From Hymenobacter profundi (GTDB taxonomy: Bacteria > Bacteroidota > Bacteroidia > Cytophagales > Hymenobacteraceae), in assembly GCF_019334315.1 (NCBI RefSeq), contig NZ_JAHWGL010000017.1, forward strand, positions 1 through 64,000: DNA of 64,000 nucleotides, read 5' to 3'. Shown piece after piece: positions 32,619-40,437 of this stretch (the stretch's first letter is position 1; the number at the start of each line of letters is the position of its first letter). The notes below the pieces were generated by a model. It saw nothing but the letters and a program-made list of their open reading frames with translations, was not told the origin of the DNA and ran no database searches. The position numbers and the translations under genes are program-made.

Positions 32619-35201
32619 TTAGTTTGCGCTAAGCGCATCCGGATCGGTTAGCGAGGTTAGATCCGTTGTCGTAGAGTCCTCCGTTAGGCCCTCCCCGCCC
32701 CCATTATCCGGGGTGCCATTCGGCTCGGGTAGGCCGTCAGCGGCCTCCTCATCTTTATCCTCGGCGGCCACTTTGGCTACAGACGAAATCTCGTCACGCT
32801 CGTTGATTTTCAACAGACGCACCCCCTGCGTAGCCCGACCAATGGTCCGCAAGTCGGCCATCCGCAGGCGGATAGTAATCCCCGATTTGTTGATAATCAT
32901 CAGATCATCGGTATCCGTCACGGCCTTGATGGCTACCAGCGCCCCGGTTTTGTCGGTAATCTTCATGGCGCGTACACCTTTACCGCCACGGTTGGTCGTG
33001 CGGTATTCCTCCAGCTCCGAGCGTTTTCCGTAACCATTTTCGGAAACCACTAGCAGTTCCTGGGTCTGATCGGAGAGGCAAACCATGCCTACCACCTTGT
33101 CATTACCATCCTCAGCTAGCGAGATGCCGCGCACCCCAGCCGCGTTCCGGCCCATCGAGCGCACTTTCTCCTCGTCGAAACGCACGGCCCGGCCAGCGCT
33201 GGAGGCCAGAATCACCTGGCTGTTGCCGGTGGTGAGCTGCACATCCAGCAGTCGGTCGCCCTCATTGATGCTAATGGCGTTGATACCGGCGGTGCGAGGA
33301 CGCGAGTAGGCTTCTAACGGCGTTTTCTTCACGGTGCCCTGCTCGGTGCAGAACATCAGGAAGGTATTTTCCAGGTAGTCGGGGTCGCGTAGGCCGCGCA
33401 CGTTCAGCACAGAGCGCACGTTATCTTCACGCGGAATCTCAATTAGGTTTTGAATCGGACGGCCTTTGGCACCCTTCCCTCCTTCTGGTACTTCGTACAC
33501 TTTTAGCCAGAACACGCGGCCGGCTTCGGTGAAGAACAGCAGGTATTCGTGAGTAGTCGCCACAAACAGGTGCTCCGTAAAGTCGTCCTGCTTGGTGGCA
33601 GCGCCGCGGGCGCCTACCCCTCCCCGCCCCTGCGAGCGGTATTCGTCCAGGGCAGTACGCTTGATGTAGCCTTCGCGGGAGATGGTAATTACCATGCTCT
33701 CATCGGCAATCATATCCTCCATCGAGAAGTCGCCGCCAGCGTATTCGATTTCCGTGCGGCGCTTGTCGCCGTACCGCTCCCGAATATCGGTCAGCTCATC
33801 TTTAATGATTTGCCGCTGCAAGGCAGGTGAAGCCAATACCGATTTCAGGTAGTCGATCTGCTGCATCAGCTCCTCATACTCCTGCACAATCTTGTCACGC
33901 TCCAGCCCCGTCAGGCGCTGCAAGCGCATATCCAGAATGGCACGAGCCTGCACCTCACTCAGCTTGAAACGTTCGATGAGTTGGCCACGGGCTACCTCAC
34001 CGTCACGGGAGCTACGAATCAGGGCAATCACCTCGTCGAGGTGGTCTAAGGCAATCAGCAGGCCTTCCAGGATATGGGCACGCTTCTCGGCCTCCGCCAA
34101 CTCATAGCGGGTGCGACGCACCACCACTTCCTCGCGGTGCTCGATGAAGTACACAATCAGATCCTTCAGGTTCAGCGTCATGGGCCGGCCTTTCACCAGC
34201 GCCACGTTGTTGACCCCAAACGAGCTTTGCAGTTGGGTGTACTTATAGAGCTGATTCAGTACCACGTTGGGCATAGCATCGCGCTTCACTTCGTACACCA
34301 CCCGCATCCCCTCGCGGTTCGACTCGTCGCGAATGGCCGAAATGCCCTCGATTTTCTTGTCGTCAACCAGCGCCGCAGTTTTCTCCAGCATAGCGGCCTT
34401 ATTCACCATGTAGGGAATCTCGGTCACCACAATCTGCTCGCGCCCCGAGGGTAGCGTTTCGATGTGCGCCTTGGCACGCATCACTACCCTACCCCGGCCA
34501 GTTTCGAAGGCCTGCTTGACGCCCTCGTAGCCGTAGATGATACCACCCGTTGGAAAGTCCGGGGCGATGATGTGCTCCATCAGCTCAGCAATGGTCACGT
34601 CCTCGTTGTCGAGGTAGGCTACAATGCCGTTCACTACCTCCGTGAGGTTGTGAGGAGCCATGTTAGTAGCCATACCCACGGCAATGCCCGAGGTGCCGTT
34701 CACCAACAGGTTCGGAAACTTGGCCGGCATCACCGACGGCTCCTCCAGGGAGTCGTCGAAGTTGGGCTGAAAGTCTACCGTGTCCTTGTCCAGGTCGCCC
34801 AGCAGCTCGTCGGAGAGGCGCTTGAGGCGGGCCTCGGTGTAACGCATAGCCGCTGCCGAGTCGCCGTCCACGGAACCGAAGTTCCCCTGGCCGTCTACCA
34901 GCGGGTAACGCAGGCTCCAATCCTGGGCCATGCGCACCATGGTATCGTACACGGAGGAGTCGCCGTGCGGGTGGTACTTACCCAGCACCTCGCCCACAAT
35001 ACGGGCGGATTTCTTGTAGGATTTGTTGTAGGAAACGCCCAGCTCCGACATGCCGTAGAGCACGCGGCGGTGCACGGGCTTCAGGCCGTCGCGCACGTCG
35101 GGCAGGGCCCGGGAGATGATAACCGACATCGAGTAATCGATGTAGGCACCACGCATCTCGTCTTCAATGTTAATCGGAATGATCTTTTCGCCTTCCGCCA
35201 T
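32619..35201 (-). CDS. gyrA: DNA gyrase subunit A
   Basis: Breaks and rejoins DNA for ATP-dependent negative supercoiling, as A2B2 with GyrB. 860 residues. N-terminal [31 protein letters not shown], catalytic Tyr121 in [10 protein letters not shown], and the quinolone-determining region [11 protein letters not shown] with Ser82 and Asp86 in the quinolone-sensitive state. The C-terminal domain has beta-pinwheel repeats; its GyrA-box reads QGRGGVG instead of the E. coli QRRGGKG. An acidic, Ser/Thr-rich tail (about residues 815-860) ends the protein. gyrB is not in the window. GyrA rather than ParC is chosen by length and the GyrA-box. Confidence 0.95.
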   Translation of the reverse strand: MAEGEKIIPINIEDEMRGAYIDYSMSVIISRALPDVRDGLKPVHRRVLYGMSELGVSYNKSYKKSARIVGEVLGKYHPHGDSSVYDTMVRMAQDWSLRYPLVDGQGNFGSVDGDSAAAMRYTEARLKRLSDELLGDLDKDTVDFQPNFDDSLEEPSVMPAKFPNLLVNGTSGIAVGMATNMAPHNLTEVVNGIVAYLDNEDVTIAELMEHIIAPDFPTGGIIYGYEGVKQAFETGRGRVVMRAKAHIETLPSGREQIVVTEIPYMVNKAAMLEKTAALVDDKKIEGISAIRDESNREGMRVVYEVKRDAMPNVVLNQLYKYTQLQSSFGVNNVALVKGRPMTLNLKDLIVYFIEHREEVVVRRTRYELAEAEKRAHILEGLLIALDHLDEVIALIRSSRDGEVARGQLIERFKLSEVQARAILDMRLQRLTGLERDKIVQEYEELMQQIDYLKSVLASPALQRQIIKDELTDIRERYGDKRRTEIEYAGGDFSMEDMIADESMVITISREGYIKRTALDEYRSQGRGGVGARGAATKQDDFTEHLFVATTHEYLLFFTEAGRVFWLKVYEVPEGGKGAKGRPIQNLIEIPREDNVRSVLNVRGLRDPDYLENTFLMFCTEQGTVKKTPLEAYSRPRTAGINAISINEGDRLLDVQLTTGNSQVILASSAGRAVRFDEEKVRSMGRNAAGVRGISLAEDGNDKVVGMVCLSDQTQELLVVSENGYGKRSELEEYRTTNRGGKGVRAMKITDKTGALVAIKAVTDTDDLMIINKSGITIRLRMADLRTIGRATQGVRLLKINERDEISSVAKVAAEDKDEEAADGLPEPNGTPDNGGGEGLTEDSTTTDLTSLTDPDALSAN

Positions 35202-35328
35202 AAGAGAACAAAGTCGGCCAGCGCAGGCCCTTACAGGGTCGCGCCGGCACCGGTGAATGTGTACTGCGTTAAGCTGGCAAGATACGAAAAAAAGGCCATT
35301 TTTTTCGGCTTGGCGGGCTTTCGGCAGC

Positions 35329-35571
35329 CTACTTCAACGGCTTGCTCTTATCGGCTTTGCGCTTGCCTGTCGTCTGCCGGTGCCACTTGATTTTCTCACC
35401 GATGGCAGGGTTCTGTTTCTTCCACAACGGCTGCCCGCGATACTTGGCGCCATCGTGCATGTGCACCTTGCGGGTGTGACAGGAAGCAATTGGGCAAGTA
35501 CGGCAGCCAGCGGCCAGTAGCACCACAAGTAGAGGTAGGTAGAAGCGCGAGAAAAGATAGCGGAGCGTCAT
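35329..35571 (-). CDS. Small lipoprotein
   Basis: 80 residues. Hydrophobic signal with LLAAGC lipobox (Cys23), then a short Cys/His-rich segment ([19 protein letters not shown]) and a very basic C-terminus ([17 protein letters not shown] to [11 protein letters not shown]). Short basic lipoproteins of this shape are common in Cytophagales; function unknown. It has its own T-rich upstream region and lies 127 nt from the gyrA start on the same strand. Confidence 0.7.
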   Translation of the reverse strand: MTLRYLFSRFYLPLLVVLLAAGCRTCPIASCHTRKVHMHDGAKYRGQPLWKKQNPAIGEKIKWHRQTTGKRKADKSKPLK

Positions 35572-35854
35572 GCGGCAAAGGTAGGCAGGTTGTGCGGGGC
35601 GTGCGCAAAAGCCGGGCCGGGTCTTACTTTATATAGCGGCGATACAGAGGGTACTACTATCCTGCCACTTTTCAATTAGCATATCAATGAGCAACTTGGC
35701 TCGCGTCATAAACTTGGTATGGAGACCGTGAGCGGGTTGCCCCCTATTTTGCCCACTGGCCTTCTATACAGCAAGATATCCTGGCTGGCACTGTACTGTA
35801 ACCTTTAAGAATTTGCCAGAGTGCATACGTCGTACGCGCTAAAGCCTAGCAAAC

Positions 35855-36526
35855 CTACCCCACATCCTCCCCTTCCCACTCCCGTAGGAACTGCGTCAGG
35901 AACTCTTCCATAAACCGCTGCCTACCCTCAGCCACGCGCTTCGCGGCGGGTGTGTTCAACCGCTCCCGCAGGTGCAGCAGCTTCTCGTAGAAGTGGTTGA
36001 TGGTAGGACTGTCATTTTTCTTGTAGCTCTCGAAGGACTCGTGCTGCACGGGCGGCACGGCAGGGTCGTGGAGTAGGCGACCTTTGTGTCCGCCGTAGGC
36101 AAAAGCCCGCGCCACGCCAATGGCCCCAATCGCGTCGAGGCGGTCGGCATCCTGCACCAAGGCTCCTTCCAGAGTGCTCATGGGGGTAGGCACACCCAAC
36201 CCCTTGAAGCTGATTTCGCGGATGATGGTTTCTACAGGTTGGATAACCTCCTCGCCTACCCCCTGGTCAAGCAGCCACGTGCGGGCAGCACGGGGACCGG
36301 CCTCTTCATCGCCCCCATGAAATTTCCAGTCTGCTATGTCGTGTAGCAAGGCGCCTAGTTCGGCAATAGTGGTATCGGCACCGGGTGTTTGGCGGGCCAG
36401 TGCCTGCGTGGTGCGCCACACGCGCTCAATGTGTGCCCAATCGTGGCCCGACCCCTCATGCAGAAATTTTTCTCGAACAAATGCGGTAGTATGGGAAATC
36501 AGAGTAGGTGCGGATGGTATGGACAT
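35855..36526 (-). CDS. HD-domain phosphohydrolase (YedJ/YpgQ-like)
   Basis: 223 residues. The metal-binding HD signature is complete: H in GHDWAHIERVWRTT, the HD pair in ALLHDIADWKF, and a C-terminal Asp in VQDADRLDAIGAIGVAR. FAYGGHKGRLLHDP is typical of the YedJ/YpgQ subgroup, which hydrolyses nucleotides in vitro; the physiological substrate is unknown. Cytosolic. Single gene followed by a gene-free stretch of about 280 bp toward the lipoprotein gene in which I see nothing specific. Confidence 0.9.
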   Translation of the reverse strand: MSIPSAPTLISHTTAFVREKFLHEGSGHDWAHIERVWRTTQALARQTPGADTTIAELGALLHDIADWKFHGGDEEAGPRAARTWLLDQGVGEEVIQPVETIIREISFKGLGVPTPMSTLEGALVQDADRLDAIGAIGVARAFAYGGHKGRLLHDPAVPPVQHESFESYKKNDSPTINHFYEKLLHLRERLNTPAAKRVAEGRQRFMEEFLTQFLREWEGEDVG

Positions 36527-36744
36527 AGCGTACGAGTGGTACTGGATGATACAGGCGGCAAAAGTACAGGACTCCTTAATAGAGTGCGTATCAAAACGAC
36601 AATCAAAGGGTATTTCAATTCATAGTATAGAGTATCGTGCAATAAACCATTGTGAAAATACAAAATATTTATTTTCACATATATTATCTCCATAATATCC
36701 CATTATACCGCTATTTATTCTCAAATATGGAAATATTCACCTCA

Positions 36745-36752
36745 TAGCTTTG
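36745..36752 (+). promoter_or_regulatory. Bacteroidota -7 box (TAGCTTTG)
   Basis: Exact TAnnTTTG match 21 nt before the TTG start of the following gene, in an AT-rich 245-bp gap. Confidence 0.5.
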
Positions 36753-36772
36753 ACCCATTATCTCATAACTAG

Positions 36773-37216
36773 TTGATAGATAGAGACTGGAAGACACAGC
36801 AGGTAGGTGGCACAACAGTTGGCTTAGTACAGCACACTAGCAGTGACTTTGTTGTGTATCGGGTTACTTTACCAGGAATAGCTATGATTTCTCCCACCCA
36901 TGTTAAAGAGTTTTTAGTTAGTCATTTTCCGGAATTAGCGCCCGAATTGAACGTACCGGAAAACCAGCATTCACTTCCTCGTCAACTCCGAATCTTTGCT
37001 GTTTTCACCCAGCAGGCAGCAGAAGAAGGCAGCTTAACAACGTTGAAGGAATGCCTCGTAGTAGCGGATCTGCTGCGGGCGGAAGACGAGCAACTGGCTC
37101 ATGCCATTCAGAACACATACCTGCGCGGACTGCATTTCAAGCAAAATGCGTATTCAGCTCAACTGGCGCGACTGCTGATGCCCACTCAACTCTACGCCGT
37201 TTTCGCCCGCAATTAA
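36773..37216 (+). CDS. Hypothetical protein, DUF7674-like
   Basis: 147 residues from a TTG codon about 15 nt after the predicted transcription start; no in-frame ATG exists for the next 40 codons, so TTG is preferred. The protein is soluble and largely helical in the C-terminal two thirds (HVKEFLVSHFPELAPEL, LRIFAVFTQQAAEEGSLTTL, HAIQNTYLRGLHF). That pattern reminds me of DUF7674, but I cannot verify it. Function unknown. GC content is lower than in neighbours. A 35-residue membrane-peptide frame follows after 61 nt. Confidence 0.6.
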   Translation: MIDRDWKTQQVGGTTVGLVQHTSSDFVVYRVTLPGIAMISPTHVKEFLVSHFPELAPELNVPENQHSLPRQLRIFAVFTQQAAEEGSLTTLKECLVVADLLRAEDEQLAHAIQNTYLRGLHFKQNAYSAQLARLLMPTQLYAVFARN

Positions 37217-37277
37217 GCTCATTACCAACTTTGCCAATTGCTATTCGTTAGCTGCAGGAACTCCTACGTCTTCAGCG

Positions 37278-37385
37278 ATGAAACCAAGCGAAATAGAACC
37301 ACGCCAGAATCGGGTTTTGTATATTCTGATGAGTGCTGTAGCACTCGCAGCTTTAGTATATGCTATTTGGCACCATTTACAGTAG
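37278..37385 (+). CDS. Possible 35-residue single-pass membrane peptide
   Basis: MKPSEIEPRQNRVLYILMSA continues into a hydrophobic helix (residues 13-30) and ends WHHLQ. The basic flank before the helix predicts an N-in orientation. Too short for the usual gene callers and lacking an obvious RBS, as is usual here. Its position 61 nt after the previous gene on the same strand makes co-transcription plausible. Could be spurious. Confidence 0.35.
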   Translation: MKPSEIEPRQNRVLYILMSAVALAALVYAIWHHLQ

Positions 37386-37528
37386 ATAATACACTATAAT
37401 TACCTTGATATAGTTATATAAATAACCATTTGCCATATATTGTATTTCAAATTTATGTTCTACGCCTGATTGAGCAGCAGATCGGCATACCATTTGACCA
37501 TCGGAGTATTCTACTAACTGTTTACTCT

Positions 37529-37795
37529 ATGGCTCACTCCTACTTTACTACCCTACCACCAGATTTACCGGTGGCTGAAATTACTGCCCGCCGCCGCCGC
37601 CAACGCCACGCCGAGTGGGGCGTTGCCGTTGCCCGTATGGGTGGTGCCCCCCTTGATGATACCATTATTGCCGGCTTACAAGCCTACATCAATGGCGTAC
37701 TTTCTATCGAAGAGCTGGCCCGGATAGAATCTGAGCAGCAGCCTTCTCCTGCCTACCTGGCTACACTCACCCGCCACCGCCTGAGTGGGAGCTGA
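37529..37795 (+). CDS. VbhA-antitoxin-like small protein
   Basis: 88 residues from the ATG at 37529 (MAHSYFTTLPPDLPVAEITA); a longer in-frame extension upstream to 37430 is AT-rich and unlikely. Basic helix ARRRRQRHAEWGVAVARMGG, then LQAYINGVLSIEELARIES, which resembles the Y-x-x-G-x-I/L-x-x-E-E-L end of VbhA-type Fic antitoxins and short regulatory proteins. The inhibitory S/T-x-x-x-E-G/N motif is not evident, and no Fic protein is nearby. An antitoxin function is therefore only a possibility. A strong terminator follows 31 nt after the stop. Confidence 0.6.
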   Translation: MAHSYFTTLPPDLPVAEITARRRRQRHAEWGVAVARMGGAPLDDTIIAGLQAYINGVLSIEELARIESEQQPSPAYLATLTRHRLSGS

Positions 37796-37826
37796 ATGGA
37801 TAGACAAGCTACCGGCATCGCATTTA

Positions 37827-37871
37827 CCAGGGGGTCAACTTCATCGTGAAGTTGGCCCCCTGGCGTTTTTA
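37827..37871 (+). terminator. Strong terminator
   Basis: A 17-pair stem CCAGGGGGTCAACTTCA / TGAAGTTGGCCCCCTGG (one GU) with a three-base TCG loop, followed by CGTTTTTA. Confidence 0.88.
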
Positions 37872-38078
37872 TGGATACTACAACCCGTCGTGCATCCTCA
37901 CACTCTAGTATAGACCCACGACGGGAAAACATGTACTTTGTTGGGAAGAGCTTGTCTTATGCAAATAGTATTAGCAGCTTTAGTTCGATTCTCTTACAGA
38001 TATGAATCTGCTTACTTCGCATCGTACGGTACGCTCAGATGAGTTTACACAATGCGCGCACACAAATATTTACCTCCT

Positions 38079-38897
38079 ATGAATATTTTTTGTCGCCACC
38101 ACGTCTGTTCTTATGGTGCTGGACCACGCCCGATTGTGTTTTCGCACGGGTTCGGAACTGATCAGCAGGTATGGCATTATGTAGCGCCTGCTTTCGCTGC
38201 ACACTACCAGGTCGTACTGTTTGACCTAATGGGGGCTGGCGACTCCAATAAAGCAGCCTATGATTTCACTCGGTATCAGACCCTAGACGGCTACGTATCT
38301 GATCTACTGGAACTGATCCGTGCTTTGCAGATCCCTAAAGTGGTCTATGTAGGGCATTCCGTTAGTGGCATTATTGGGGTACTCGCGGCCATTCGGGAAC
38401 CCGCTTTGTTTGAGCGACTGATCTTACTGGCTGCTTCCCCTTGTTATCTTAATGACGGCGAGTACGCAGGCGGCTACGACCCAGCGGACATGGAAGAGCT
38501 TCTCGGGTTTCTGGACCGAGATTATCACGCTTGGAGCAGTAATGTGGTCCCAAACCTGGTAGGCGGCGATTTACGCCCGGATTTGGTGGACGAAGTATTG
38601 CAAAGTTTTTCCCGCGTAGACCCAGCTATTGCCCGGCAGTTTGCCCGCGCCACGTTTCTGTCTGATTACCGAAATATATTATCTCAGTTGCAAGTACCGG
38701 CGCTCATTCTTCAGTGCGCAGAGGATATTATAGCTCCCCCCAGTGTGGGCCACTACCTGCACCAGCATCTGCAAGGCAGCACCTTACAGATTCTGGACAC
38801 CACGGGGCATTATCCTCATTTGAATGCACCTGTTGCTACTATTGCTCACATGGAACATTATTTAGCCTCTCTTCCTACCGCTTTCGCTTCTGCATAA
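38079..38897 (+). CDS. Alpha/beta hydrolase, RsbQ/KAI2-like
   Basis: 272 residues from the ATG at 38079; nine more in-frame codons precede it. The whole protein follows the RsbQ layout: IVFSHGFGTDQQVWHYVAPA, LFDLMGAGDSN, nucleophile Ser94 in GHSVSG, Asp216 in CAEDIIAP and His244 in TGHYPHL. These positions are nearly the same as the B. subtilis RsbQ triad. RsbQ acts with a PAS phosphatase in energy-stress signalling and its plant relatives (D14, KAI2) perceive butenolides; here no phosphatase partner is adjacent. Faces a paralogue at 39006-39854. Confidence 0.88.
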   Translation: MNIFCRHHVCSYGAGPRPIVFSHGFGTDQQVWHYVAPAFAAHYQVVLFDLMGAGDSNKAAYDFTRYQTLDGYVSDLLELIRALQIPKVVYVGHSVSGIIGVLAAIREPALFERLILLAASPCYLNDGEYAGGYDPADMEELLGFLDRDYHAWSSNVVPNLVGGDLRPDLVDEVLQSFSRVDPAIARQFARATFLSDYRNILSQLQVPALILQCAEDIIAPPSVGHYLHQHLQGSTLQILDTTGHYPHLNAPVATIAHMEHYLASLPTAFASA

Positions 38898-39005
38898 AAA
38901 ACGCGGCTTTTTCTATACCCTGAGGTAAGCCCAAATGATGTGCCCGTGCAGACCTCACCATTTAACTGGCCAGTAACACTACAGAACTGTCTCTTTCCAG
39001 CAGTG

Positions 39006-39854
39006 CTACCCCAGAAAAGCTTCTATGGCAGCAAGTGTCTCTAGTGGAGCGCTTAAATGGGGGCAGTGTCCCGTTGCCTGCATAATCACGAGGGTGCCTT
39101 GGGGTAAGTGCCGTGATAAATAAGCGCCTACCTCCTCGGGAGCAGCTACATCTTGCTGACACTGCAAAATGAGCGTAGGCATACGCACATTGGGCACAAC
39201 AGGACGAACATCCGTATAGAACGTTAAGCGCGCGAGGTTTTTCGTGATAAGATGGTCGGCCTGACAAAAGAAACCATTCAGTTGTTCGCCCAGCGTAGCG
39301 GGGTTTTGCGACCCGATTAGCAACGAAGCCAATAACGAAGCCCAACCATCATAATCCTGTTCCATTAGCGATAGGAGTTGGTCTACGTCTACCCGCTCGA
39401 ACCCTCCGTAATAGCCTGGCTCATTGAGGTAACAAGGAGATGGCGCCAGCAATACCACCGACGACACTAAAGTAGGCGCGTACGCAGCTGTTACCAGCGC
39501 AATGCTAGCCCCCACTGAGTGCCCAACGAGAATGATGCGCTGTAGTTGCAGTGCTTGGCAAATAGCTATAATATCTTCTACGTATCCTTGCAGAGTGCTA
39601 TGACGCTGCGCGTCATATGCATCTGGCTGTGCATTTCCAGTACCCGGATAATCAAATAATACTAACTGGTAGCGGGTTCTGAGGCGAGGCGTGAGATACT
39701 GCCAGATTTCCTGGCTGCAACCCAAACCATTGCAGAACAACAGAGTTTCCTCTCCTTCTCCCTGTACGTGCACATTATAACGCCGTAGTAATTGCTCAGT
39801 AGCAGTGGAGGTAAGCCCCCTGTCATTCTCTGGGTTATTGGCGGGTATCGTCAT
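39006..39854 (-). CDS. Alpha/beta hydrolase, second RsbQ/KAI2-like paralogue
   Basis: 282 residues with a ~25-residue N-terminal extension. Triad: Ser in GHSVGAS, Asp in CQQDVAAP, His in TGHCPHL. It shares with its convergent neighbour the stretches QLVLFDYPGTGNA (compare QVVLFDLMGAGDS), SPCYLNEPGYYGGF (SPCYLNDGEYAGGY), DQLLSLMEQDYDGWAS and the spacing of the triad, so the pair are paralogues, not a recent exact duplication. Substrate or ligand unknown. Its upstream region (39855-40150) is AT-rich. Confidence 0.88.
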   Translation of the reverse strand: MTIPANNPENDRGLTSTATEQLLRRYNVHVQGEGEETLLFCNGLGCSQEIWQYLTPRLRTRYQLVLFDYPGTGNAQPDAYDAQRHSTLQGYVEDIIAICQALQLQRIILVGHSVGASIALVTAAYAPTLVSSVVLLAPSPCYLNEPGYYGGFERVDVDQLLSLMEQDYDGWASLLASLLIGSQNPATLGEQLNGFFCQADHLITKNLARLTFYTDVRPVVPNVRMPTLILQCQQDVAAPEEVGAYLSRHLPQGTLVIMQATGHCPHLSAPLETLAAIEAFLG

Positions 39855-40151
39855 AATCGAAAAAAGAACTTATCGTCATTTCACTACTCTTAACATATCC
39901 CAAAAGTACAATTAGATAAGTAAGTATCATGAAGAACCTCATTTTTTTGGGTGTAATTCCTATCGTTGGTTCGTGAAAACCCTGATGCACAATCCTACTC
40001 TATTCCAATAGTATTCCCACTCTGAAACTATTCACCTCCTGCCCACCTATCAAAAACAAGTAGAAGTACTATCGGCAGGTATACAAGCAGATCTATACTA
40101 GAAGAAGTACTCTATATGATGGCCTGTTTAGCTACCATCGAGCAGAATAAA
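39855..40151. other. Gene-free AT-rich stretch
   Basis: No plausible frame on either strand. It presumably contains the promoter of the minus-strand hydrolase. No repeat or RNA-like structure was noted apart from the terminator that follows. Confidence 0.5.
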
Positions 40152-40187
40152 AAAACGCCTTGCAAATCAAGATTTGCAAGGCGTTTT
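40152..40187 (-). terminator. Terminator downstream of tRNA-Thr
   Basis: A perfect 17-bp stem (40152-40168 with 40171-40187), loop AA. On the minus strand it is followed by a T-run (GCGTTTTTTTATTC), as expected after the tRNA gene. Confidence 0.85.
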
Positions 40188-40197
40188 AGGAACCGTG

Positions 40198-40270
<73 letters not shown>

Positions 40271-40378
40271 GTGTTGGTGGTGCAAAAGTAGCCATGCGGA
40301 ACTATTTTGCAAATAGTAGACGAATAATTTTACACTGCATACCTGTATCCTTCTCCATATCAACACCTTAAATTTTAC

Positions 40379-40417
40379 AATAAAAATGGCCTGCTAGTAT
40401 AGCAGGCCATTTTTATT
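40379..40417 (-). terminator. Terminator of the DUF349 gene
   Basis: A perfect 18-bp stem AATAAAAATGGCCTGCTA / TAGCAGGCCATTTTTATT with a three-base loop, 21 nt beyond the stop of the minus-strand gene; T-rich on both strands. Confidence 0.88.
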
Positions 40418-40437
40418 GTCTTTCTGTCAGCGGGAGA

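Noticed and set aside
32713-33309. GyrA-box deviation (QGRGGVG) as a sign that the gene is parC
   Set aside because: Length, N-terminal motifs and the presence of a recognisable box favour gyrA; group-specific variation is the simpler explanation.
34464-35390. 308-codon plus-strand frame opposite gyrA
   Set aside because: His/Val-rich shadow translation of gyrA; the real gene is on the minus strand.
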